From contig JAZGTH010000034.1 in NCBI GenBank assembly GCA_036877525.1, forward strand, positions 5,202,501 to 5,266,500: DNA of 64,000 bases. Direction: 5' to 3'. Below are positions 36,373 to 47,140 of this stretch, one piece after another (the stretch's first letter is position 1; every line of letters begins with the position of its first letter). The DNA is from Chromobotia macracanthus (taxonomy: Eukaryota; Chordata; Actinopteri; Cypriniformes; Botiidae). The notes beneath the pieces were generated by a model, which was not told the DNA's origin, did not search any database, and worked only from the letters and a program-made list of their open reading frames with translations. The translations under genes were made by a program, and so were the position numbers.

Positions 36373-37040
36373 GATTCAATTCAGTTCAATTTTATTTATA
36401 TAGCGCTTTTTACAATGTTACATTGCTTCAAAGCAGCTTTACATATAATAAAAAATAATTATAAGAACAGAACAAATGTCAGTCATGTTCAACAAAGAAT
36501 ACATGGATTTATTTTACAGATACAGGGTTGACTGAACCAATGAAACTACAAAATCATTAAGCAAGATATGCCGTTCCAGCTAACATAGAGATGGCATTTA
36601 AAAATATAGCATCTTATGGGATAGGGGTATAAGGGATTTGCAATAGTACCATAAAATACACACAACACACAAAGTAAAATGCATGCATAAAATATATACA
36701 AAAAACACCTGAAGATTACACAATGAAGGAGAATGGAAGACAATTTTTTGACAAAGAAGCAGCAAAATAGAAGAGTCTTTTGAGTTGTAATTATATCATA
36801 TCGCTAGAAGCAATATTAACAATTTACAAAACCCTAAGCCAAGTTAGATGTCAGCAGTATCCCAGTAAGAAAGCCAACAGGCCGACAGTGGCAAGGAACC
36901 AAAACTCCAATGATGTATAACAGAAATAGCATAATGTTACAAGCAAAATGCGTAATGTTAAAAACAGAAGCATAATGTTGCTAATTGCAGCTATTTCTCC
37001 TGATGGAGAAAAGGAGACATTGTATCCCTCTTGCATCAGT
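36373..37040 (-). repeat. Interspersed repeat family A, copy 1
   Basis: It begins aattttatttatatagcgctttt and tacattgcttcaaagcagct, followed by gatatgccgttccagctaac, atagagatggca and gacagtggcaaggaaccaa. Read on the minus strand these form the 3' end of a fish LINE- or SINE-like repeat ending in (ttgaat)n. Other copies are at 41.75-42.09 (plus), 50.24-50.73 (minus) and 55.86-56.23 kb (minus). No coding region is recognisable. Confidence 0.65.
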
Positions 37041-39160
37041 GCTGACAGCAGTCATTACAAATTGATTGATTTTAAATTTGGAGATCTCTGAGATACATAA
37101 CGTTTACAAAGATCAATTACAAATCAGCCCATCGCAGCTTGTTCTGGCCCAAACCTTTCAAAACTTTGGGACCACTAGTCTGGCAAACTTTGACAAATCC
37201 ACTGATTAGTTCTTTCTCACGTGACTTTCAGTCTTTCTGTCTCCCCAAAACTGTGGAAAGCCAGCCAAACTGATAGAGTTTGTCAGATTAAAAAGTGCTT
37301 TTCACTTTAGTGGTTGGATGCATTAAGCATTGTGTGAACTAAACTGACTGATAGGCAGTCTGCAAGCCTGCCATTTGAGGCTAAGACTAGCAACACTACA
37401 GTTTAAAGATTATTGGACTCCCAGAAAAAGCATAGGGCCTACTGATCATCACATTAATCAAGAAATGGTACCCCAAAATTCCTTACTATGACATGAAATT
37501 TATTGATAGTGAATAAATGAAAGTTATTCACTACCACTTTGTACCCAAACTACAAAAAACGCACAAATTCAACAACAAAAGCAGACAAAAATATTCCAGT
37601 ACTCTACTACCAAAATGAAACTTGTGTGGTTGCGAGTTTTGGTAACGGCAATTTTGATTTTCTTCTGTCACATGTACATGATAATTAGAAATGGAGGGGC
37701 ATTAACTCCAATAGGATTAGAGAGGGGAATTAAATATGTTAATCCCAAAAAGGTAAATAGCCTTTACAACCAATAACCAATTTTGCAGTTTCTGAATGGT
37801 CTCAAGTGTTCCAGAAAGTTCCCAAGGTCATCCCTGTGGTGCAGACAGTCCTCAAACCCCTTGGCTGACTTCTAACCTGTTCATCAAATGCCTGTGTTTC
37901 TCACATCCTTAGTCACCATCTCTGGAGAGTGCTTATTGCCGTGTGTTAATCTGCCTCCTAATTATATCACCCAGCAGAATGGCATGGCTTTGAAACTTTA
38001 CAATATGCTGTGACAGCAATGTAAGAATGTGACAGATGCATGTGTGTGCATGTCTGTCTTTTCTAGATTCCTGGAACCAAAAAAGTATACAAGTAGTTTA
38101 TTTTGAACTGTAACTAATTAGGATCAAACAATTACATCTGTATTACATAAATTTATAAGATCTTTATTTTATGTTCTATATACTGTGCGACTAAACATAA
38201 ACGCCTTTGTATGTTAATAAGTCAGTGATTGTTGTCCATGGAGAATTCCAGTCAAATTCAATAAAGTCAGTCTTGCAAAGCTATGATTTGCAATGGATGT
38301 TTTCTTGGCTGTTCTAAATGGCAGCAGTGTCACAAACTCTGTATTATATAACAGAGTATATATAATCTGAATATAACAGAGGTGGAATATAAAACTCACT
38401 GTACAATTAAAAAAATTAAAAGCATCATGTTTTCAAATGAAACTTAAAAAGTGACTGATTCAGAATGCTCTAGTCAGCATGTTTGACTTGTATCTTGGCA
38501 CATATGTAATAGATAATACCTCAACATAATCAAACCATAACAATAGGTATTCTCAACATTTCAGTATTTGTGGATTATTTGCTTGTGGCAGATACGTTTT
38601 ACTAATAATCACATTCATATACTCAGGACAGAACTCTCATTTTGAGCTCCTGCCAAATACTTCAGGCCACCTTTATTCACTTCTGGCCCCCTTTCCCTTT
38701 TAAATTTGTGCCACATTACCAAGTTTTATTAGTTTTGCTAAAATTCAGCTGAGATATAGATGTGGCTGAAGATGGTAATGGCAGGAAATGAGAATGAGAA
38801 ATGAGAAGGTTAACTGGAGTCATCATGAACAAGTGTAATCATTTCTGACCCACAGAAGGAACATCACTATACCAAATAAGCTGTTATAACATCTAAAACA
38901 CAAATATAGCTTTAAACGTTTTCCACTTAGTTTGCATGTCAGTATTTTATGCTCCTATGATGCTCTGCTCACAATGACATTATCAGTTTTCATGTATGAC
39001 ACACACACACAGAAACACACATACGTAGCACACACTCAAAACAAAGGACCATCGCTGGCTTTAATGATGTGTGTGTATAAGTTAACATTGTTAAGTGTCT
39101 GAGGGTTGTGGCATGGTTATTGCCATGGGCAGAAAAAAGAAACTGGCTCGAAGTGCTAAT
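37041..39160. other. Intergenic DNA, no gene seen
   Basis: AT-rich, with short ORFs lacking any domain. A (CA)n-like tract lies at 38999-39018. Nothing else supported. Confidence 0.5.
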
Positions 39161-39169
39161 TTTATTCAT

Positions 39170-39440
39170 TTGCCCATGTAGCTGCATAATTGTTTCTGTC
39201 ATCTATTGAGGGCAGGCTAACGGATTTCACACCCTCTAAACAGTTACCACGGTGCATCCACAGTTGGCTCTGATTCCTTGGAAGGCGATCATGAAAGGTG
39301 ATATTATTTATCACTTGGTGTAATATCCTCCAGAGTGCAAATTGATTCACACCCCCCACTCTTCTTCTCAGAGTAATTTCCATACAAGATTCAGCCTCAG
39401 ATAAGCAGCAATCAAATGTTGAAAAGCCCAAACAGCCTGA
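39170..39440. promoter_or_regulatory. Candidate conserved noncoding element
   Basis: A unique-looking block with well-mixed composition (for example cttggaaggcgatcatgaaa, gataagcagcaatcaaatgt) against AT-rich flanks. It holds short minus-strand frames without domains. An enhancer is possible, but the evidence is composition only. Confidence 0.25.
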
Positions 39441-39639
39441 ATAACAAAAGGATGTTACAAAAAATGTAAAATAAATGTTACATGAGTTCTTATTATACCT
39501 TTTGTCATATTTCTTTATGTTCTGTGTCTTAAATATTACTACACATTTTCTAAAATGATCAATTATGAATTTTTTTTATTTAATTGTAGGTTTCTGAAAA
39601 ATTCGGTGTTGTTTGTCTGTCTTTCATCTCGCTGTGTGC

Positions 39640-40200
39640 CTGGGTGAGCCTGGGCAGACACCTCACAGATTTGATCCCGCTGCTGCTGAGGCTCAGTGAA
39701 GGCTCGTCTCGCAAGGTTCGCTGGACGCATTCTTGTGCAACTGCTAAAGGGGGGCTTGATCTTCTGAGTCAGAAGAAGCTCTCATCAGCATTGTCTGATC
39801 TGTCAGGAAATCATCCTGCCAGTGAGACAAGATATGCAGGATATAGCTGGGGAGGTGAGATGCCTGCCCCGCATATGAGGAGCTGTTACAAATCATATCT
39901 TATGGGTTTGGGAAGCCAGCGATCATTCATGGCCAGCTCAATGAGTGATTCCTGGCTGGTCATGGCTTCAAATCTCGCATTAGCCTGCCCTTTCTCCCTT
40001 ATCTTACACTAAAATGAAGAGATATTGGAAGAAGCTGAATTTCTCTCATTTTTAACTGCATTCACGGTCACCTGAATATGGAGGAAATGCGAGGATGCCT
40101 CCTATTAATGAGACACTTGCGGACGATCTCTCAGTGGGTGGAACTTCATCCCTGCAGGCTCTGACTTATTGGCCAATTGGATCACTTCAAGTTTCATCAC
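39640..40200. promoter_or_regulatory. Candidate conserved noncoding element or unknown ORF
   Basis: The longest mixed-composition block outside the transposons. It has a plus-strand frame of 122 codons at 39644-40012 (start MSLGRHLTDLIPLLLRLSEG) with no recognised domain and no flanking exon signals I would trust. Words such as ggccaattggatcacttcaa and tcctattaatgagacac suggest transcription factor sites. It is more likely regulatory than coding; this is an inference. Confidence 0.25.
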
Positions 40201-40239
40201 ATCTAAATAGCAGAGTATAACAGTGGGTTATGTACTGAA

Positions 40240-40445
40240 CGCTGATGATACTATGCTGAACACAATGGCCATATTACAGACATACCAAGTCAACCTACTC
40301 AAGGACTTAAATCAGGGAAAGGGATCTCCGATGACATGTTAGCTGAGTTATACCACTATGATTTAGCTCTCCGGGCCACCAATAGCCTAGGGAAGGGAAG
40401 GCTTATCAGCTCATTGTTACAGTCATGAGCAAAGGGTTGTGTTAT
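40240..40445 (+). pseudogene. DIRS gag C-terminal relic
   Basis: One frame gives LNTMAILQTYQVNLLKDLNQ and, after a one-base shift, YDLALRATNSLGKGR. This is the helical segment near the end of fish DIRS gag (family pattern YQxxLLKDLxxG...DLALRATK). Stops interrupt it. Neither RT nor recombinase follows in recognisable form. Confidence 0.65.
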
Positions 40446-41745
40446 AACCCTGGATATTGGGGTTCAGTTGGTAGGTGGCTCCATATAGAGTAACTGTGCT
40501 AAGGAGTTGTTACTGATGAGCTCCTCTCGGCTAGCAGTTCATTGGGCTTTATCATGGCATGCCTGTGGCATGAGCCGGTTACATGCTGTCACTAGGCTGC
40601 AATACTGGGGTTTGAGCCCCACCTCGAACACTTCTAGTACAGGTTGTCCTACGTGCATGTAGATAAGGGAACGACTTTTGGTTCTTTCCTCTTGGGGACT
40701 GCTTGGTGTTTGTTTTACAACCATATTTATTGTGTTATTGGAGTTTCGGATCTTCATGAAATCATGAGAATATCTCTGATTCCTTTACTCCCCTCATAAA
40801 AGAGTTTCCTTGCCAGTATGTTTTTCAGCCATCCTCTTTGTATATTTGGAGTTAGTTTTATGTGGTTGGAGCTTGCATTTAATGGATCCCCTTGGAAGGC
40901 AGGTCCTCAGGGTCGAGCTGAGTCCAATACAGGCCTCTTTTCTTTGCCAGGAGAGTTGCCTAGAGGAGTCTACTGTGTTGTGATGCTCAGTTTGTTATTG
41001 TTGAACATGGAAGACCTTGTTTTGAATCCTCTCTTTGGCATCCCTTTGTGTCCTTGGTGGTGGTTTCTGTTCTCTTGACGATTTATATGGGGTTTCCTTA
41101 TATTGTTGCAGCCAGCATTTTAAAGTCTAACTCCCATGGATTGGTAGAGTTGCACACTCCCCCTGGGGTGGGGGATGATACAAGGTCCTTAGCCTTTCTA
41201 ACTTTTGGCTGGCAAAGGGGAAGGCTGGTTGGATGATCAGCTGCCTCTTGTTTAACTGCTTTTTTGGGGTTGTGTGAGTAGCACCCTTACTATAGAGGGT
41301 CCTCCACCAATGACAGCTTCACCGAGTGATGGCAGCCAGCGCTTTTGCTGGCTTCCCCTGGGCTGGCTTCCCCTGGGCCAGAGAAACCCCCACTCCCCTA
41401 AAGCTTTATTAAGGGACAGTAGTTTTGAGTGGTTGTAGCTAGCAGTCTGCTAGCTACAATTTTCCTCTGGTCCTACGGCAACTATGTAATAGCACCCTCA
41501 CTACAGAGGGTCCCCTGCTCCCTGTGGAGCTCATGAGAGAGGATAGCTGGTGGCATTTAGTTCTAACTAGCTCCCCTTAGAATGCTGGTCATCTGGGGTA
41601 TGATTTGATGAGTATGATGGGGTTTGAGTTGATTTTTGATCCTCTGGGATGAGACTTTTGATCATCTGGGATGTGTGCGGAGTAGCACCCTTATTGCTAT
41701 GGTCTTCTGCCCTCCCAGAGCAGGACATGGGTAGAGTTGTACTCC
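40446..41745. repeat. Repeat-rich tail, possibly DIRS-derived
   Basis: No protein is recognisable. The motif gtagcacccttactatagag occurs in three diverged copies near 41277, 41489 and 41681, and ctggcttcccctggg is exactly duplicated (41348-41362, 41363-41377). Its position between a DIRS gag relic and a family A copy suggests decayed DIRS noncoding sequence, but this is unproven. The ORF at 40818-41078 has no domain. Confidence 0.4.
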
Positions 41746-42090
41746 GCTTTCCCTACAGCACAGTACCCCACTTTACCACTGTGTGTTGTATTTTATGGTA
41801 CTGTTACAAATCCCTTGTACCCCTGTCCCATAAGATGTTATCTTTATATATGCCATCTCCATGTAAGCTGAAACGGCATATCATGCTTAATATGATTCTG
41901 TAGTTTTATCAGTTCAGTCAACCCTTTATTCCTAAACCTAATATACATCTCACACATATTATTTGCAATAATACCATGTGTTCTGTGTTGATCATGTCTG
42001 ACATTTGTTCTGTGTTTTTTATTCTATGTAAAGCTGCTTTGAAGCAATGTAACATTGTAAAAAGCGCTAAATAAATAAAATCGAATTGAA
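41746..42090 (+). repeat. Interspersed repeat family A, copy 2
   Basis: The reverse-complement counterpart of 36373-36700: cccataagatgttatcttta, catctccatgtaagctgaaa, agctgctttgaagcaatgta and the tail aaaaagcgctaaataaataa followed by aaaatcgaattgaaatt. The two copies lie in inverted orientation about 5 kb apart. Confidence 0.7.
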
Positions 42091-42416
42091 ATTAATTATA
42101 AACCGGGTTTGACAGAAGCACAGAAACTTTTCTCCATACACTTAATGGAGAAATACACATACAGAAATACACATCATGTTTATCTTATCATGTATGATTT
42201 GGCAAGTTTTTATAAAAATTTAGTTTATGTCTTGTGAACGTATATATCAGAGATATGCAGTAGGTGTTAAAAGCAGCCTAATATTTTTTCTGCTGTCTAT
42301 GCCGATAATATGAATCAAAAATGAAAAGAATAAAGAATCACTTGCTGCTTGCTATTCGTGTTATGTATTGATTTTTGTTGAAAAGTAATACATAAATTTA
42401 GAATGTTAAATATGTA

Positions 42417-42572
42417 CAGTGCATCCGGAAAGTATTCACAGCGCTTCACCTTTTTTCACATTTTGTTATGTTACAGCCTTATTCCAAAATAGATTTAATT
42501 CATTATTTTTTCTCAAAATTCTACAAACAATACCCCATAACAACAACGTGAAAGAATCTTGTTTGAAATCAG
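42417..42572. mobile_element. Solo terminal repeat of a Tc1-like transposon
   Basis: After a TA at 42415-42416 the sequence runs cagtgcatccggaaagtatt, cacagcgcttcacc, ttgttatgttacagccttat and caataccccataacaacaac. This is the well-known terminus of a Tc1-like family in fish. Neither the transposase nor the opposite end is found nearby, so the rest was deleted. Confidence 0.7.
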
Positions 42573-42599
42573 ATGCACTGTAAATTCCCTAAGAACAGT

Positions 42600-43250
42600 T
42601 TTTAAAAATTCAGACCCTAGGATTGTCAGAAAATCCACATGCAATTCAAAATGGCTAATATATCTTGCTGGGCAGAGCTAATTAATGTAATTTTGAAACC
42701 AAGTTTGGAGACAATCACGTGAAACCCTTAGGAAGAGTATTTTTGAGGCAATACATTTATGGCAATTATTATGGCATTAAGTGATTTTGATCAGACTTGA
42801 GCTGTATGTTTGGTCCTAGAGATTGATGACAGGTGTGATTATTGTGAGTCACAGTCAAAGTGCCAACAGCTGTCAGAAGGAAGTGTGTCCCTTACATCAG
42901 CTTTTAAAAGAGTCCTCCTAAATTTACCTAAGACACTTTAAACTTAAACTTAATAAATGGAATAATGGTGAGACATTAAAGATGCTCAGTTGTGAATAGA
43001 TTGTTGATATCTTGCAATGGTGAACTGTGTCACCATGGCAAGGCAATAAATTTATGGCAAAAAGACAACTAAGAAGTGTCTCATATCTTCTGTGTGCATT
43101 GAGTGATTTACATCAAACTTGGTAAATATGTTGATCACAATGATGTGGCTTTTTCTGAGTCATAGTCATAGCGCCACCAACTGGCAGCAGAAAGTGTCCC
43201 ACTGTAAAGAGTCCTGAATTATTTCTGAAATATTTCTGTTACTAATGCTT
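42600..43250. repeat. Diverged repeat with two similar blocks
   Basis: Two blocks (about 42700-42890 and 43020-43205) share the order ttatggca, gattt...atca, gagtcacagtca/gagtcatagtcat, gtgccaacagctg/gcgccaccaactgg and agtgtccc. This is an interspersed family that contains a gcgccacc-tggcag phrase. No coding capacity. Confidence 0.5.
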
Positions 43251-43258
43251 TGGAAATG

Positions 43259-43334
43259 TTTTTTTTTTTTTTTTACCATGCCAGTAAAAGTACTTGAATG
43301 TGAATGCAATCAACCAGGAATGGGGGGGGGGGGG
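43259..43334. repeat. Poly-T and poly-G homopolymers
   Basis: A T-run at about 43259-43274 and a G-run of about 13 at 43322-43334. Both are likely to vary in length and to be prone to sequencing error. Confidence 0.85.
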
Positions 43335-43802
43335 CAGTAAGGAATGAATGGAATGGGGCAGTAAGCAGTCATGCATGCCGCTCTTTCTCACTCTCTCTCT
43401 TTCTCTCTCTGGTTCTCTTGTGAGTGGACTGAGGACACTTACATGGGCTGGCGGAGCTCAGAGGCAGTGCAGCGTGAAATCAGAGAGAAGAGCCGCTGAA
43501 GCAGAAAGAGTTTAAGCTGAGCATTACATAGCACATTGCTGACTTATCCCCTTAAATACACATACACGCACATTTGACTAGTACTAGACAGGATATAGTG
43601 TACAGTGGGCTGCTCTCTCAACCAGTTCAAGGGGAATGTTTACAAAACTGCACACCAGGAAGTAGATGTATCTTAAACTAAAAAAAAAAACAATTGTGTG
43701 CTTTATAACCTTTAAATCCCATTTCCTGCCTTTTTAAGTTAAATTAGTCCTGTGTATAATAGTACATATATTTCTGGTTCTGTGTACTGCTTACTATCAC
43801 AG

Positions 43803-43840
43803 ATAATAATAATAATAGTAGAAGTAGTAGTAGTAGTAGT
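43803..43840. repeat. (AAT)n(AGT)n trinucleotide repeat
   Basis: Consecutive aat units passing into tag/agt units. Confidence 0.9.
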
Positions 43841-45585
43841 ATTTGTAGCTTCTGACACTATTATATCATATTTTATCCGGTGTCTGAGCATTCAACCCAA
43901 CCTTTAATATGTGCCGTTCTAAAAATCTATAAAAATATCTATTGTATATAGTCTGCATTTATGAAATGTCTAAAGTGCAGTCAATTATTTTGAAATCTGT
44001 GTGTTTTACAACCAGCCATCTGCCACAAAGTCAAACGCTGACCTCAACCCCCACCTCCCCACCCTGCACACCATGACTTCACACTGTTCAAAACTCATAA
44101 CAAACACACGCACACTCCAGCATGTCACATATTTCATTTCATGTATTTATTTCTAACTAAATATTCCTCTGTGGTTAATAGTGGGATTGTCTGTATTCAT
44201 GCAGTGCCTTTTTGTCATCCTTTGTGCATTTTCACTCTGATTATTAGCTGCACATGCATCTGTAAAAGTATGTTTATTGTACTTTTGCATTTTGACAAAA
44301 AAAATCTACTTTTTTAAACATACTTATTCAGCATTTTTAAAATGTGGAAATTGTCTTTAATGTTTTTAATCTGTTTGCTTTTTGGTTTAAAATAGGCAAT
44401 AAAGCTATAGTTGTACCTCACTTTTCATTTAATGTTGAGCAATTTTTAATTAATTTGCTTATATTATCTTTCTTATCTTACTTATCTTGCTTTTAATTTA
44501 TTTTACATGTACAGTAACTGTGTTATTAATTTTTCACATACTGAGAACTAATTCCTGAAGGTTTCATACCTCATAACAAAACACTTTCTTTTGAGATGCA
44601 TGAAGCTTGCCATACTCAGGATGTGAGTACAAAGTATTTGTATCAATGTTAATCACTCCTAATGTGGCTGAATGGGCTGCAATCCCACTTTGATTAAAAT
44701 AAACAGAAAGCTAAACCAGCCTGAAGCATGCACTAAGTCTGATGACCCTTAACTTCCTGTGATACTTTGTCATACACTTCCCATGATACACTGTGAAATA
44801 CTGCCATCTATTGGGGTTTCATTAGGCCAAACACGCACACCAGGCACACACACAACCCTGAGATGGACGCACTGTGCATCAGTATTCGGCAATCTCAGTG
44901 GTCTCAAAACTAGGTTCCAATTTCTTGTTTTGTGATGCTTTGTTTATAGATAGAACATTTTCTTCATTGGTTGTGTGTGTGTCATATTTAGGGACAGTAG
45001 AGGTCCAGTACACAAAACTTTTAAAAAACATACTGGAAAGTGGAAAAAAAACTGAAATTTGGCAGTTTTAATTTATTCTCCTGTCACCTGTTATTGCTAC
45101 AGCACCTTTGCAGTGTTTCTGAGCAGTGAAAATGGCACAAGATGATTTTTATGAGTTCAGCGAGGACGTTGAAACCTAGCACTGGACTACTGTTTGAAAA
45201 CTATTTGGCTGATTCCCAAGTGTATTCATTTGTTTCACAGAGGCCAATTACCTTGCCCTTCAGACAATGTTTTTCTGTTGCAATTACACAGATTTTTTTC
45301 CTGTTTATGCAACGCATTCTTAGGAAGAAGGTTACTCTCAGAGGTCAGACTTTTAATTAGCCACCATTTAAGACCAATAACAAAGTGATTATTTGCTAAA
45401 TGACTCTTCAAAGTTGAAAGGACCTGTGAAAAAAAAAAAAAAAGATTCCAATCACCCCTGAAAATTGCCATGTAAATTGTGCCCAAACTATGCTGAAGCC
45501 AGAGAAATTAAAACCAGTCTTGGATTGATTAAAGGTACTGTGGAATTGTTTCACCGAATTTTGAAACTAGCACCAAATATATACA
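43841..45585. other. Intergenic DNA, no gene seen
   Basis: AT-rich with an A-run at about 45429-45443. The short ORFs have no domains. Confidence 0.5.
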
Positions 45586-45589
45586 TATA

Positions 45590-47117
45590 CAACAATCAGA
45601 AAAAGTTGGGACAGTATGGAAAACACAAATAAAAAAGTAGTGATTTCGAAATTTACTTTGACTTGTATTTCATTGCAGACAATACAACAGCACATTATTT
45701 AATGTGTTCCTCATGATTTTTATTGTTTCTTCAAAAAAAAAAAAAAAAAAATTCCTATTTTGGTTTTTGCAACATTTCAAAAAAAGTTTAGGCGTTTAGG
45801 GACTGAAGACACCAAGTGAAGAAGTGTTTCAGGTGTAATTTTGTCCCATTCTTGCTGCCAACAACTCTTAAGGTGGGCAACAGTACGGGGTCTTCGTTGT
45901 CGTATTTTGCGCTTCAAAATGCACCACACATTGTCTATTGGAAACAGGTCAGGACTGCAGGCAGGCCAGTCAAGTACCTGTATCCTCTTCCTCTGCAGCC
46001 AGGACTTTGTAATGTGTGCAGAATGTGGTTTTGCATTATCTTGTTGAAATATGCATGGACGTCCCTGGAAAATAGGTCTTCTTGAAGGCAGCATATTGTG
46101 CTCCAAAATCTCTATGTACTTTTCAGCATTAATGGTGCCATCACAGAAGTGCACGTTACCTTTACCAAGGGCACTGACACAACCCCATACCATGACAGAC
46201 CCTGGCTTTTGGACTTGCTGCTGGTAACAGTCTGGATGATCCTTTTCTTCTTTGGTCCGGAGAACACGGCATCCATTGCTCCCAAAAAAATACCTGAAAT
46301 ACTGATTCATCTGACCACAGTACACATTTCCACTGTGTGATGGTCCATCCCAGATGCCTCCGAGCCCAGAGAAGTCGATGGCGCTTCTGGACACTGTTAA
46401 CATAGGGCTTCCTTTTGGCACAGTACAGTTTTAACTGGCATTTGTGGATGTAACTACATATTGTGGTACTTGACAAAGCTTTGCCAAAGTAGTCCTGAGC
46501 CCATGTGGTGATATTGCTTATAGATGAATGACGATTCTTGATGCAGTGTTGCCTGAGGGATCGAAGAGCACGGTTGTTCAGCTTAGGCTTGCGCCTTTGT
46601 CCTTTACGCACTGAAATTCCTCCACATTCCTTGAATCTTTTAATTATGTTATGCACTGTTGAAGGTGAAATAAGCAAATGTCTTCCTATCTTTCTTTGAG
46701 GAACATTGTTTTTAAACATTTCAATAATTTTCTCATGTATTTGTTGGCAAACTGGCGATCCTTGGCCCATCTTTGCTCCTAAAGGACTAGACCTTTCTTG
46801 GATGCTGCTTTTGTACCAGATCACAATTACAATCACCTGTTGACATCACCTGTTTCAAATCACATCATTATTTAACCAATTTACCTGATTACTAGCCCTA
46901 AATTGCTCTTGTTCCAACTTTTTTTGAAATGTGTTGCCAGAACCAAAATAGGAATTTTGTTTTTTTGAAGAAAAAACAATAAAAATCATGAGGAACACAT
47001 TAAATAATGTGCTGTTGTATTGTCTGCAATGAAATACAAGTCAAAGTATTTTGTATAAAACTTTCTTTTTTTATTTGTGTTTTCCATACTGTCCCAACTT
47101 TTTCTGATTTGGGGTTG
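45590..47117 (-). mobile_element. Tc1-like DNA transposon, near complete
   Basis: Long terminal inverted repeats of about 200 bases (left 45590-45791, right 46908-47117) match over most of their length, starting caacaatcagaaaaagttgg at the left and, reversed, caaccccaaatcagaaaaag at the right. TA dinucleotides flank both ends (45588-45589, 47118-47119). Each arm has an outer copy (aaaaagttgggacag) and an inner, weaker copy (aaaaaaagttggaac at the right arm) of the transposase-binding direct repeat, the IR/DR layout. The element encodes one minus-strand transposase, now broken. The right flank is a (TA)n microsatellite, so it landed in or beside a TA-rich site. Confidence 0.92.
45777..46770 (-). 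pseudogene. Tc1-like transposase, frameshifted
   Basis: A likely start Met is at 46770 (MGQGSP; the open frame runs back to 46836). The N-terminal half has paired-like helix-turn-helix DNA-binding segments (IHEKIIEMFKNNVPQRKIGR, SPSTVHNIIKRF) and GQRRKPKL. The first catalytic Asp is in LWSDES. The second is in QQDNAKPH. The third acidic position, 34 residues later, is Asp in SPDLFPIDNVW, where Tc1 transposases normally have Glu. A single-base indel in the A-run at 46284-46290 breaks the frame between VFQVFF and GSNGCRV. The C-terminus ends with SSVPKRLNFF. Length (about 330 residues) fits Tc1-like enzymes, which cut and paste the element at TA. Confidence 0.9.
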
Positions 47118-47140
47118 TATATATATATATATATATATAA
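47118..47140. repeat. (TA)n microsatellite
   Basis: About 11 TA units immediately after the Tc1-like right end; it includes the TA target duplication. Confidence 0.9.

Noticed and set aside
40600..40640. Possible tRNA-derived SINE promoter (gtttgagcccc)
   Set aside because: A single B-box-like word without an A box at the right distance or a cloverleaf.
40818..41236. Overlapping hydrophobic ORFs resembling a membrane protein
   Set aside because: Composition comes from TG-rich noncoding sequence; there is no family match and the region lies between repeat relics.
43259..43334. Homopolymer runs as regulatory elements
   Set aside because: Simple T and G runs are common in this genome and show no associated motif.
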